64,000 nt of DNA from Streptomyces violaceoruber (lineage in GTDB: Bacteria; Actinomycetota; Actinomycetes; Streptomycetales; Streptomycetaceae), in NCBI RefSeq assembly GCF_033406955.1, contig NZ_CP137734.1, positions 5,952,001 through 6,016,000 of the forward strand, read 5' to 3'. Under the pieces are notes generated by a model. It saw only the letters and a program-made list of their open reading frames with translations. It was not told the origin of the DNA and did no database searches. Of this stretch, positions 1 through 8,137 are shown piece by piece. Every line of letters begins with the position of its first letter. The stretch's first letter is position 1. Both the position numbers and the translations under genes were made by a program.

Positions 1-405
1 GAGGGCGTCGTCGCGATCCCCGGCGCCGCGGAGTTCCTCGCCTCGCTGCGCGGGCTGCCGCACGCCCTGGTGACCTCGGCCGACGTGGCCCTGTCCACCG
101 CGCGGATGGCCGCCGCCGGGCTCGCGCAGCCGGACGTCCGGGTCACCGCCGAGTCGGTCGGCGCGAGCAAGCCCGACCCGGAGGGCTTCCTCAAGGGCGC
201 CGCCGAACTGGGCATCGCCCCCGCCGACTGCGTCGTCTTCGAGGACTCCGGCGCCGGCATCGCGGCCGGGCGCGCCGCCGGGATGCGGGTCGTCGGGGTA
301 GGACCGCGCGCCGGGTTCCACGGGCCGGACGTGGTCGTGGAGGACCTGACGCGGGTGCGTGTCGAGGCCGGCGCGGACGGCGGGCTGCGCCTGCACATCG
401 GCTGA
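1..405 (+). CDS. HAD-family hydrolase, C-terminal part
   Basis: The reading frame is open from base 1, so the start and the first catalytic aspartate (motif I) lie outside the window. The visible 134 residues have the HAD order: VTSAD (motif II, Ser/Thr), GASKPDPEGF with the motif III lysine at visible residue 57, and VVFEDSGAGI (motif IV acidic pair at 81-82). The KPDPEGF/EDS pattern is that of the beta-phosphoglucomutase/phosphatase-like branch, so a sugar-phosphate phosphatase is likely; the substrate cannot be told. The next gene faces it, with 38 bp between. Confidence 0.85.
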   Translation, partial: EGVVAIPGAAEFLASLRGLPHALVTSADVALSTARMAAAGLAQPDVRVTAESVGASKPDPEGFLKGAAELGIAPADCVVFEDSGAGIAAGRAAGMRVVGVGPRAGFHGPDVVVEDLTRVRVEAGADGGLRLHIG

Positions 406-443
406 CGGGGGCTTGACGGGGGCTGCCGAGCGGCCCGCCGCCC

Positions 444-1685
444 CTACGGCTCCCGGGTCTCCGACTCCAGCTTGCGGCGGGTGTCCGGGCCGTAGACGCC
501 GACCCTGTCGGTGCGGATGCGGTTCTCCCACTGGTACTGGCGGACGGCGTCCTCGACCTGGCGGTCGTAGTCGCCGTCGAGGTCGCCCCAGTACATCCAC
601 TTCTCCTTCAGGCGCTGCTGGAGTTCGACGACCTCCGGGCCCTGGTCCCCGCGGCTCAGCGTGCCGCCGTCGGGGCTGTCGTCGTCCCCGGACTCCTGCG
701 GGGCGTCGTCCGCAGGCGTCGTCGTGCTCTGCGACGGCTCGGCCGACCGGGACGGTGTGGGCGAGGCGCTCGACGCCGACGCCGACGGGGACGGCGAGGC
801 CGAGGCGCTGTCACTGGCCGACGGGGAGGCGGACGCGGACGGGGAGGCGGAGGCGGAGGGCGACGGGGAGGCGGAGGACGCGCTCGGTTCCGCACTCGGC
901 GAGGACTCGCCGGTCGACGGATCCGGCACGCTCGCCCGGACCTCGTCCGGCATCGCCCCGTCCCGCGACGGGGTGTCGTACGAGAACAGGCCGCTGGCGA
1001 AGCCCGCCGCGCCGATCACGACCACGACCGCTCCGGCGGCACTCAGCAGGACGCCCCTGCGCCGCCTCCGCGGCGGCCCGCCGTCGCCGCCCGCGCCTCC
1101 CCTGCCCGGGTCCGCCCGGGGGAGGGGTGTGGTGGCGGAGGCATCGAACAGGCGCAGGTCGTGCGCGCTGGGGGAGCCGGCCGAGGGGGCCAGGGGCGTC
1201 GGCAGCGCGGAGGCCGCCTCCATGTCCCCGTCGCGCGGGTCGCTGCCGGAGGCGGCTCCGGTACCTGCACCGGCACCGGCACCTGCACCTGCACCGGCAC
1301 CTGCACCGGCTCCGGCGCCGACGGCGCGCAGCGTCATCGTGGCGTCCGGGTCGGACCCGGGGGATGCGGGCGGTACGGGGGATGCGGGCGGTGTGGGCGA
1401 CGCGGGCGGGACGAGGTGCTCGCCGGACGCGCCGGCTGCGTCGGACGCGTCGGGCGCGCCCGAAGGGTCCCCGGCCGTCCCGTCCAGTTCGACGTACGGC
1501 CGTATGCGCAGCGGATCGAAGTCCTCCGCCGCTGCCGCCTGGGCCGTGCGGGCGTCGCGCAGGGCGTCGGACGCCCTGGTTCCGCAGGCGCACGACGGGG
1601 TGTTGTCCGCCGCCCTGGGTGTGCCGCACTCCGGGCAGGCGGCCCCCGCCGGCCGGTCCTGCGACGGCTCCTTCTGCTGATCCAC
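444..1685 (-). CDS. Membrane protein with N-terminal zinc ribbon and C-terminal peptidoglycan-binding domain
   Basis: A 413-residue protein. The GTG start at 1685 is preceded by GGAGGG at 8 bases; the frame stays open upstream to 1802 but that part has no visible ribosome site. The N-terminus carries a short zinc ribbon (CPECG, then CACG). Low-complexity Ala/Gly/Ser stretches follow, then an Arg-rich stop and one membrane segment near residues 212-233. A long Ser/Ala/Pro linker leads to a C-terminal PG_binding_1-type repeat (GDQGPEVVELQQRL, then DGDYDRQVEDAVRQYQ). This predicts a zinc ribbon inside the cell and a wall-binding domain outside. No catalytic domain is present, so it probably senses or anchors to peptidoglycan; this is inference. 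Confidence 0.75.
   Translation of the reverse strand: MDQQKEPSQDRPAGAACPECGTPRAADNTPSCACGTRASDALRDARTAQAAAAEDFDPLRIRPYVELDGTAGDPSGAPDASDAAGASGEHLVPPASPTPPASPVPPASPGSDPDATMTLRAVGAGAGAGAGAGAGAGAGAGTGAASGSDPRDGDMEAASALPTPLAPSAGSPSAHDLRLFDASATTPLPRADPGRGGAGGDGGPPRRRRRGVLLSAAGAVVVVIGAAGFASGLFSYDTPSRDGAMPDEVRASVPDPSTGESSPSAEPSASSASPSPSASASPSASASPSASDSASASPSPSASASSASPTPSRSAEPSQSTTTPADDAPQESGDDDSPDGGTLSRGDQGPEVVELQQRLKEKWMYWGDLDGDYDRQVEDAVRQYQWENRIRTDRVGVYGPDTRRKLESETREP
1255..1320. repeat. Hexanucleotide tract inside the peptidoglycan-binding protein gene
   Basis: A run of alternating ggcacc, cacctg and ctgcac hexamers, coding on the minus strand for about nine Gly-Ala pairs. It is a likely slippage hotspot that changes linker length in six-base steps without breaking the frame. 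Confidence 0.6.
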
Positions 1686-1829
1686 GCGTTCGTCCCTCCC
1701 CTCGCGACCCCCTCGCGACCTCCAGAGATTATGCAGATCTTCTCCATACTTCGGCGCACACGCCCCCGGAATACCGGCTTCCCGGAGGACTGAAACGGCC
1801 ATAACTGGTCACACCGACCAGGATGGACC

Positions 1830-3920
1830 GTGACACCTGTGGAGGTCGGGATGGCCGGAGACGTGCGCGAGGCGACGGAGTCGGAGCCGGACCCGGCGCG
1901 GCCCGCCGCACCGGGGGAGCGGGAGCAGGTCTCCAGCGGCGTACTCGTCTCCATCGGAGCCCTGCTCCTCGGCATGCTGCTCGCCGCACTCGACCAGACC
2001 ATCGTGTCGACGGCACTGCCGACCATCGTCAGTGATCTCGGCGGACTCGAGCACCTGTCCTGGGTGGTCACCGCGTACCTCCTGGCGGCCACCGCCGCGA
2101 CCCCGCTGTGGGGCAAGCTCGGCGACCAGTACGGGCGCAAGAAGCTGTTCCAGCTGGCGATCGGGATCTTCCTGGTCGGTTCCGCGCTGTGCGGCATCGC
2201 GCAGGGCATGGGCCAGCTGATCGCCTTCCGCGCCCTCCAGGGCCTGGGCGGCGGCGGGCTGATGGTGCTGTCGATGGCGATCGTCGGCGACCTGGTCCCA
2301 CCCCGTGAACGCGGCCGCTACCAGGGGCTGTTCGGCGCGGTCTTCGGTGCGACCAGTGTGCTCGGGCCGCTGCTCGGCGGGGTCTTCACCGAGCACCTGA
2401 GCTGGCGCTGGGTCTTCTACATCAACCTGCCCATCGGCGTCGTCGCGCTCGCCGTGATCGCCGCGGTCCTGCACATCCCGCGCCGCACCACCCGGCACGT
2501 CATCGACTACCTCGGCACCCTCCTCATCGCCTCCGTCGCCACCTCCCTGGTCCTGGTGGCCTCGCTCGGCGGCACGACCTGGGCCTGGAGCTCCCCGCAG
2601 ATCATCGGCCTCGCGGTGCTCGCCGTCGTCCTGGCCGTGCTCTTCGTGGCCGTGGAGCGCAGGGCGGCCGAGCCCGTCCTGCCGCTCAAGCTCTTCCGCG
2701 TCCGCACCTTCACGCTCTCCGCCGTCATCAGCTTCGTCATCGGCTTCGCGATGTTCGGCGCGATGACGTACCTGCCGACGTTCTTGCAGGTCGTGCGGGG
2801 CGTCACGCCCACCATGTCCGGTGTGTACATGCTGCCGATGGTGTTCGGCCTGCTGCTGTCGTCGACCGTCTCCGGGCAGATCGTCAGCCGCACCGGCCGC
2901 TGGAAGGTGTTCCCCGTCGCGGGCACCGCCGTCACCACCCTCGGGCTGCTCCTGCTGCACCAGCTCGACGAGAACAGCGCCACCGCCGAGATGGGCGCCT
3001 ACTTCTTCGTCTTCGGCCTGGGCCTCGGCCTGGTGATGCAGGTCCTCGTCCTCATCGTGCAGAACGCCGTCGCCTACGAGGACCTGGGCGTCGCCACCTC
3101 CGGTGCGACCTTCTTCCGGTCCATCGGCGCGTCGTTCGGCGTGGCCATCTTCGGCACGATCTTCGCGAGCCGCCTCGGCGACCAGCTCACCGACGCCTTC
3201 CGGGGCGCCGCCCTGCCGCCCGGCGTCTCCGTGGACACCCTCAAGGCCGACCCGCGCGGCATCGGCGCCCTGCCGCCCGCGCTGCGCCCCGAGGCGATCC
3301 ACGCCTACGCCTCCTCCATCACCGACGTCTTCCTCTACGCCGCCCCCGTCGCCCTGCTCGCCTTCCTGCTGGCCTGGTTGCTCAAGGAGGACCGGCTGCG
3401 CGGCTCGGTCACGGCACCGGACGCCACCCAGACCCTGGCCAGCAACCCGGTGGAACGCTCCTCGCACGACGAGGTGTGCCGCGCCCTGTCGGTGCTCGGC
3501 ACCCGGGAGGGCCGCCGGGAGATCTACCGCAGGATCACCGCGCGGGCGGGCTACGACCTGCTGCCCGCGTCCAGCTGGATGCTGCTGCGGGTCAGGAAGT
3601 ACGGCCGGGTCGAGCCGGCCCAGCTCGCCGAGCGCAGCCCGGTCCCGCTGGCCGCCGTGATGGCGGCGGCCCGGCAGGTGGAGGAGCGGCATCTCGCCGT
3701 CCGCGAGGGCCCCGACCTGGTCCTCACCCGCCAGGGCCGCGAGGTCGCCGAACGGCTGGCGCTGGCCCGCGAGGAATCGCTTGCCGAACTGCTCGGCGAC
3801 TGGTGGGGGCCGGACCGCCCGACCGACCTGGTGCGGCTGGTGCGGGAGCTGACCGGGGAACTGTGCGGCTCGGAGCGGGAGCGCCCGCACGAGGGGCGGA
3901 CGCCCGCGCGGGCAGGCTGA
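1830..3920 (+). CDS. DHA2-family MFS multidrug efflux transporter with C-terminal winged-helix-like domain
   Basis: A 696-residue protein. The first ~510 residues form a 14-helix drug:H+ antiporter with the DHA2 motif LDQTIVSTALPTIVSDL in helix 1, motif A GKLGDQYGRKKLF, and a motif C-like stretch (SVLGPLLGG) in helix 5. After the last helix about 170 soluble residues follow (around 530-690). These look like a MarR-type winged helix: helices, WMLLRVRKYG, then VEERHLAVREGPDLVLTRQGREVAERL. The GTG at 1830 has AGGATGG just upstream; ATG 1851 with GGAGG five bases upstream is an equally good start. The drug is unknown. The fused tail may act as a regulatory or sensing domain in the cytoplasm. Confidence 0.85.
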   Translation: MTPVEVGMAGDVREATESEPDPARPAAPGEREQVSSGVLVSIGALLLGMLLAALDQTIVSTALPTIVSDLGGLEHLSWVVTAYLLAATAATPLWGKLGDQYGRKKLFQLAIGIFLVGSALCGIAQGMGQLIAFRALQGLGGGGLMVLSMAIVGDLVPPRERGRYQGLFGAVFGATSVLGPLLGGVFTEHLSWRWVFYINLPIGVVALAVIAAVLHIPRRTTRHVIDYLGTLLIASVATSLVLVASLGGTTWAWSSPQIIGLAVLAVVLAVLFVAVERRAAEPVLPLKLFRVRTFTLSAVISFVIGFAMFGAMTYLPTFLQVVRGVTPTMSGVYMLPMVFGLLLSSTVSGQIVSRTGRWKVFPVAGTAVTTLGLLLLHQLDENSATAEMGAYFFVFGLGLGLVMQVLVLIVQNAVAYEDLGVATSGATFFRSIGASFGVAIFGTIFASRLGDQLTDAFRGAALPPGVSVDTLKADPRGIGALPPALRPEAIHAYASSITDVFLYAAPVALLAFLLAWLLKEDRLRGSVTAPDATQTLASNPVERSSHDEVCRALSVLGTREGRREIYRRITARAGYDLLPASSWMLLRVRKYGRVEPAQLAERSPVPLAAVMAAARQVEERHLAVREGPDLVLTRQGREVAERLALAREESLAELLGDWWGPDRPTDLVRLVRELTGELCGSERERPHEGRTPARAG

Positions 3921-3956
3921 GCGACGCCGTCGGGAGTCGCGGTCGGAGCGCGGCCG

Positions 3957-4490
3957 TCAGGATCCGCGGTCGGAGCGCGGGCGTCGGTAGTCGCGGTCGG
4001 AGCGCAGCCGCTTGGCGAACCAGTGCTCCGCGTACGGACTCTCGTTGTACGCCTCGGTCTCGGTGTAGCCGAGGCGCGCGTACAGGGCGCGGGCCTCGAC
4101 GAGGTCGCCCCGCGTGTCCAGGACCATGCGCTCCGCCCCGAGCGCCCGTGCCGCGTCCTCGGCGGCCCGCACGAGCAGCGCGGCGCCGCCCCGGCCGCGC
4201 ATCGGGCCGTACAGGAAGACCCGGGTCAGCTCGGCGGTGGTGTGGTCCAGCAGCCGGACGCCCGAGGAGCCGGCCGGTTCACCGCCGTAGCGCGCGACCA
4301 GCAGGCGTCCGCGGGGCGGTACGAGGTCGGCACCGGGGTAGGCGGCGATCTCCCGCTCCAGCTCGTCGGGGTCGGTCGCACGGCCCTCGTGGAGCCGGTA
4401 CCAGCGGTCGCTCACCTCCGTGTAGTACGCGCGCCAGAGGGCGGCGGCGACGGGGGAGTCGTACGGTTCCGGGTCGACGGTCCAGGTCAT
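3957..4490 (-). CDS. GNAT-family N-acetyltransferase
   Basis: A 177-residue single-domain GNAT. The acetyl-CoA pyrophosphate loop is visible as LYGPMRGRGGAALLVRAAED, followed by the beta5-alpha4 segment (ERMVLDTRGDLVEARALYARLGY). The start is ATG 4490; an in-frame ATG at 4499 is also possible and neither has a strong ribosome site. The C-terminus RSDRDYRRPRSDRGS is encoded by a short tandem repeat whose units continue past the stop, suggesting local DNA expansion at the 3' end. The acceptor is unknown. It is convergent with the upstream MFS gene. Confidence 0.8.
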   Translation of the reverse strand: MTWTVDPEPYDSPVAAALWRAYYTEVSDRWYRLHEGRATDPDELEREIAAYPGADLVPPRGRLLVARYGGEPAGSSGVRLLDHTTAELTRVFLYGPMRGRGGAALLVRAAEDAARALGAERMVLDTRGDLVEARALYARLGYTETEAYNESPYAEHWFAKRLRSDRDYRRPRSDRGS

Positions 4491-4655
4491 GACCCGCATT
4501 GTCGGCCGGGGACCGGCATCCCGGGCAAGCGCATTTTCCCACCGGTGTGCCGTCGGCGCACGCCGTGCGCCGTTTGAGCGCGGACTGCGGGGCAACACGA
4601 ACGGCGAACCGGCCCGCTCGTAGAGACGGCAGGCCGACAATCCCGGAAGGCACTC

Positions 4656-5327
4656 ATGTCCACAGGCGTGATCATCGCTTTGATCGTGATCGTGGCGGTC
4701 GTGCTCGTCGTCGCGGCCGTCCTTGCCCTGCGCGCGCGGGGCCCCCAGCACGGCGGAAGCCTGAAGCGGCGCTTCGGGCCCGAGTACGACCTGGCCGTGG
4801 CACGGCACGACGGCGACACCAAGGCGGCCGAACGCGAACTGGCCGAACGGGTGCGGCGGCACGGGTCGTTGCACACGCGTCCCCTCGAACCCGCCGAGCG
4901 TGAGCGCTTCGAGGCGCGTTGGGCCGCGGTCCAGGAGCGCTTCGTCGACTCCCCGCGCGAGGCGGTCGGCGAGGCGGACCGGCTGCTCGCGGAACTCGCC
5001 GGCGCCCGCGGTTTCCCCGACGGCGGCCAGTACGAGGAGCAGCTCACGGCGCTGTCCGTGCACCACGCGCACCACGTCGAGGGCTACCGCCGCGTGCACC
5101 GCGTGACCCACACCCGCGTGGACGACGCGCGGGACGGGGGTGCGGGCACGGAGGAGATGCGTGAGGCCCTCGTCGAGGCCCGGGCGCTGTTCGAGGCCCT
5201 GGTACGCCAGGACCGCCACGACCACGGCCGACAGCGGGCCGGTACGGAAGCCGACGCGTCGCCCGCGCAGCCCGCCCGCACGTCCCACACATGGTCGCTC
5301 GGCAAGCGCCGGCCGAAGGAGAGCTGA
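4656..5327 (+). CDS. Small membrane-anchored protein, paralogue of the next gene
   Basis: 223 residues. ATG 4656 follows GGAAGG at a good distance. The N-terminus is a single membrane helix (about residues 4-26) followed by Arg, so the rest should be cytoplasmic. The soluble part is helical and charged. Residues near 95-110 contain FVDSPREAVGEADRLLAELA, which matches FVDAPRASVEEADRVLEEIA in the next gene, so both carry one small domain. No catalytic motif is seen. The stop is 4 bases before the next start, so the two are surely co-transcribed. Function unknown. Confidence 0.75.
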   Translation: MSTGVIIALIVIVAVVLVVAAVLALRARGPQHGGSLKRRFGPEYDLAVARHDGDTKAAERELAERVRRHGSLHTRPLEPAERERFEARWAAVQERFVDSPREAVGEADRLLAELAGARGFPDGGQYEEQLTALSVHHAHHVEGYRRVHRVTHTRVDDARDGGAGTEEMREALVEARALFEALVRQDRHDHGRQRAGTEADASPAQPARTSHTWSLGKRRPKES

Positions 5328-5331
5328 GGCA

Positions 5332-5925
5332 ATGTCCGACACGACAGGCAAACGCGGCACCCCGACCGAGCCCCGCACCCCGACCGAGGCCCGCACCCTG
5401 GCCGAGCCCGGCACCGCTGCCGGTGTCGGCGCGGCCCCCGAGCCCGGCGTGATCCCGGAGCGCGGCACGAGCGCCGGGCCCGGCGCGACGACCGAACCCC
5501 GCACCCCCACCGAGCCCCGCACCCCGACCGAGCCCCGCACCCCGACCGAGCCCCGCACCCCGACCGAGCCCCGCACCCCGACCGAGCCCCGCACCCCGAC
5601 CGAGCCCGGTGTCACCGGCGAAACGGCCCCGGTGGCCGCCCGCTCGCTCCTCCCGCCCGGGGAGTCCGACCGACTCGGTGAGCGGCTGCACCACGCCGTG
5701 GCCGGGTTCGTCGACGCGCCGCGGGCCTCCGTGGAGGAGGCCGACCGGGTCCTGGAGGAGATCGCCGCCCGCTTCGCGGACGCCGTGGCGCACCGCCGCC
5801 GGACCCTGCGCACCTCCTGGCAGGAGGCCGACAAGGACCGGGGCACGCCGAGCACGGACACCGAGCAACTCCGCCTGGCCCTGCGGGACTACCGCGAGCT
5901 GGCGGACCGGCTGATGCGCCTGTGA
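5332..5925 (+). CDS. Soluble protein with hexapeptide repeat linker and a domain shared with the upstream gene
   Basis: 197 residues from ATG 5332, four bases after the preceding stop. The N-terminal half is a Pro/Thr/Glu-rich linker with six identical RTPTEP repeats (residues 57-92) and two looser ones near residue 11. The C-terminal half is helical and carries the FVDxPRxxVxEADRxLxEIA motif shared with the preceding membrane-anchored protein. The pair may form a membrane-associated complex through this common domain. Function is unknown and no enzyme motif is visible. Confidence 0.7.
   Translation: MSDTTGKRGTPTEPRTPTEARTLAEPGTAAGVGAAPEPGVIPERGTSAGPGATTEPRTPTEPRTPTEPRTPTEPRTPTEPRTPTEPRTPTEPGVTGETAPVAARSLLPPGESDRLGERLHHAVAGFVDAPRASVEEADRVLEEIAARFADAVAHRRRTLRTSWQEADKDRGTPSTDTEQLRLALRDYRELADRLMRL
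5500..5607 (+). repeat. Six tandem 18-bp units coding RTPTEP
   Basis: Six consecutive 18-bp units (cgcaccccgaccgagccc type) in the reading frame of the gene above, differing only by silent changes in the first unit. In-frame protein-coding expansion, not CRISPR: there are no spacers. Confidence 0.9.
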
Positions 5926-5935
5926 ACGACGGGCG

Positions 5936-6343
5936 TCACCGCTCCGCCCGGCCCTCCCGCCACTGCCGTACGACCTCTTCGACGTCGTAGGGCTTCAGAC
6001 CCAGCGGGGGGCCGGGCGGCGGCTTGAACATGACGTCGCGGATCTTGACGTTGATCTCCTCGACGATGCGGCGGACCACTCGCTCCGACGGTGCCTTCGC
6101 CGCCGCTTCCAGGGCGTCCTCCGCCTCCTTGCGCAGGGCCAGCGTGGGCGGCAGTACGGAGAATCCCTCGCGGGCCATCTTCCGCTTGACCCACCACAGT
6201 TCGTCGTAGGTGCTGTCCATCTCGCTCGGCAGGGGCTTGCCGACGCCGGGCAGTTCGGCGAACTCGCCGCGCGCGTCCGCATCACGGATCTGTTTGTCGA
6301 CCCAGGACTCGAAGTCGACGCCAGGTGGCTTTCGCTCGGTCAT
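5936..6343 (-). CDS. DUF1992 (DnaJ-C28-like) domain protein
   Basis: 135 residues matching the DUF1992 family: DFESWVDKQIRDADARGEF near the N-terminus, then FAELPGVGKPLP and WWVKRKMAREG. These are the conserved features of the domain also found in animal DNAJC28. There is no J domain, and the bacterial stand-alone forms have no firmly known role. ATG 6343 is the start. The gene is convergent with the upstream gene, 10 bp apart, and divergent from the FHA gene. Confidence 0.85.
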   Translation of the reverse strand: MTERKPPGVDFESWVDKQIRDADARGEFAELPGVGKPLPSEMDSTYDELWWVKRKMAREGFSVLPPTLALRKEAEDALEAAAKAPSERVVRRIVEEINVKIRDVMFKPPPGPPLGLKPYDVEEVVRQWREGRAER

Positions 6344-6431
6344 GACCCCATTGTGCCGGACGCCGGACACGGCTTCACCGGTCGATCTATCATGCGGCGG
6401 CGACAAGGCAACGGACCTCGAAGGAGCGCAC

Positions 6432-6824
6432 GTGCTCGAACTCACCATGGCCGCCGTCACCGCGGCGGACGCGGGCGCCACGGCCGGCATGCAGATGGCC
6501 GACGCGCCCAGCGAGCCGGACGCGGTGCTGCGGGTGGGCAGGGACAAGTCCGTGTGCCGGCTGTCGACGCCGGACGACTGGCTGTTCGTCTCCCGGGTCC
6601 ATCTCGAGTTCCGCTGCGGAGCCGACGGCACCTGGCGGCTGAGCTGGCTGCGCGGCTCCCAGGCGGACCCCTCCAGCGAGGTCCGGCTGACCATCGGCGA
6701 ACACCGGCAGGCTCTGCCGTACGGCGGCACCGTGCCGCTGCCCCGGGGCGGCAGCGGCGAGGTGGTGGTGCAGGACCGCGCCGAGCCGCGCAGCGTCAAC
6801 GTCGGCTTCTACCACGAGGTGTAG
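6432..6824 (+). CDS. Small FHA-domain protein
   Basis: 130 residues. GTG 6432 sits five bases after AAGGAG, which decides the start. The sequence has the FHA signature: VLRVGRDKSVCRL (Gly-Arg), then FVSRVHLEFR (Ser-x-x-His), then a beta-rich rest. FHA domains bind phosphothreonine peptides, usually products of Hanks-type kinases. The protein is nearly only the FHA domain, so it is probably an adaptor. No kinase gene is adjacent. Confidence 0.7.
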   Translation: MLELTMAAVTAADAGATAGMQMADAPSEPDAVLRVGRDKSVCRLSTPDDWLFVSRVHLEFRCGADGTWRLSWLRGSQADPSSEVRLTIGEHRQALPYGGTVPLPRGGSGEVVVQDRAEPRSVNVGFYHEV

Positions 6825-6879
6825 GCCCGGCCCCCGCGCCTGGGTCGGCCGCCCGCCCCCCCGTGCCCGGGTCGGAAGC

Positions 6880-7551
6880 TCAGGCCAGCACACGCGCCAG
6901 CGCGAACCCGTCGTACCCCTTGGTTCCGACCGTCTGGAGGGCGGTGCCGCTGAGCCGGGGGTGGCTGCCGATCAGCTCGATGGCGGCGCGGGTGCCGCGT
7001 ACGTCGTCGCCGGTGTCGCCGGCGTCGGCCACCCGGCCGCCGCGGACCACGTTGTCGATGACGATCAGGCTGCCGGTGCTGGTGAGTCTCAGGGCCCACT
7101 CGAGGTAGTGCGGGTTGTTGCCCTTGTCGGCGTCGATGAAGACCAGGTCGAAGGGCGGCGGGTTCTCGTCGGCGAGCTTCGGCAGGGACTCCAGCGCGGG
7201 ACCCACCCGTACGTCGACGAGCGCGTCGAGTCCGGCGCGGGCGATGTTGCGGGTGGCGACCTCCGCGTGCCGGGCGCTGTACTCCAGCGTGACCAGGCGG
7301 CCCTCGGCGGGCAGGGCGCGGGCCAGCCAGATGGTGCTGTAGCCGCCCAGGGTGCCGATCTCCAGGATGGTGCGGGCGCCCTGGATCTGGGCGAGGAGCT
7401 GGAGGAGCTTGCCCTGGTTGGCGGCGACGTTCACCGGGGGCAGCCCGGCGGCGTCGCTCTCCCGGCGGGCGGCCGCCAGGGCGTCGTCGTCCGGTGCGAG
7501 GTGGGTGACGAAGTAGGCGTCGACGTCGTCCCAGACCTGCGACTCGCTCAT
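6880..7551 (-). CDS. SAM-dependent O-methyltransferase (family 3, CCoAMT-like)
   Basis: 223 residues. The SAM loop is ILEIGTLGGYST (residues 62-73). The metal/catechol region is LVFIDADKGN (Asp140, Asp142, Lys143), followed by VIDNVVRGGRV, typical of divalent-metal-dependent O-methyltransferases that act on catechol-like hydroxyls. ATG 7551 overlaps the stop of the upstream acetyltransferase by four bases (ATGA), so translation is coupled. It is the last gene of an MFS-GNAT-methyltransferase operon, which suggests joint modification and export of a small molecule; this is inference. Confidence 0.9.
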   Translation of the reverse strand: MSESQVWDDVDAYFVTHLAPDDDALAAARRESDAAGLPPVNVAANQGKLLQLLAQIQGARTILEIGTLGGYSTIWLARALPAEGRLVTLEYSARHAEVATRNIARAGLDALVDVRVGPALESLPKLADENPPPFDLVFIDADKGNNPHYLEWALRLTSTGSLIVIDNVVRGGRVADAGDTGDDVRGTRAAIELIGSHPRLSGTALQTVGTKGYDGFALARVLA

Positions 7552-8111
7552 GCGGGGCCTCCCGTGTACGTCGTGACGTGTTCCCCGCGTGTGGGCCGGA
7601 CCTGTGCCCCGCGACGGAAGAGCTGGCGGGAGCCGCCCTCCGGGCCGGGGGCGACGACTTCGGCGGGGGTGAAGCCGAGGCGCTCGTAGAAGGCGCGGGC
7701 GCCGCTCTCGGTGGCGCCGGGGTGGTCGGCGCCGAAGGTGACCACCTCGATGCCGGCCGGTTCCCGCACCCACCTGCGCATCGCGTCCCGCATCAGCGCA
7801 CGGCCGACGCCGCCCGCGCGGGCCTGCCGGGACACGACCAGCCAGTGGACGTGGTGGACCGGCGCGTCCGCGTCCGTGTCCGTGCCGAACAGGAGCCCAC
7901 CGAGCAGCTCCGTGCCCGTACCCGCACCCGGGCCGGCGTCGGTGTCCGGGTCCGGGGCGACGGCGACCAGGGCCGCGCCCCGGCGGATGTGCTCGCGCAC
8001 CGCGTCGTGGAATCCGGCGTCCTCGACCATCGGGCCGAACCAGTGCTCCACCTGGCCCGCCAGGCCCAGGAAGCCGGGGAAGTCTCGCTCCTCGGCGAGT
8101 CTGACCATCAT
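7548..8111 (-). CDS. GNAT-family N-acetyltransferase
   Basis: 187 residues with the GNAT acetyl-CoA loop (WLVVSRQARAGGVGRALM) and the C-terminal ARAFYERLGF motif. An insertion rich in Asp, Gly and Thr (around residues 54-85) separates the early beta strands. Two ATG codons are adjacent (8111 and 8108); the first is used here. The gene overlaps the methyltransferase downstream by four bases and lies 26 bp after the MFS gene. The substrate is unknown. Confidence 0.8.
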   Translation of the reverse strand: MMVRLAEERDFPGFLGLAGQVEHWFGPMVEDAGFHDAVREHIRRGAALVAVAPDPDTDAGPGAGTGTELLGGLLFGTDTDADAPVHHVHWLVVSRQARAGGVGRALMRDAMRRWVREPAGIEVVTFGADHPGATESGARAFYERLGFTPAEVVAPGPEGGSRQLFRRGAQVRPTRGEHVTTYTGGPA

Positions 8112-8137
8112 CCTGGCAGTCTCGCAGACAAGGGCGG

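Noticed and set aside
359..1804. Plus-strand frames of 340-480 codons opposite the peptidoglycan-binding protein gene
   Set aside because: Arg/Pro-rich or Ala/Gly-rich shadow translations without domains; the minus strand has a ribosome site, zinc ribbon, membrane helix and a recognisable PG-binding repeat.
5500..5607. Regular repeats resembling a CRISPR array
   Set aside because: The units are adjacent 18-bp coding repeats in frame, without spacers, and there are no cas genes. The 30-bp array at 60301-60480 was rejected for the same reason.
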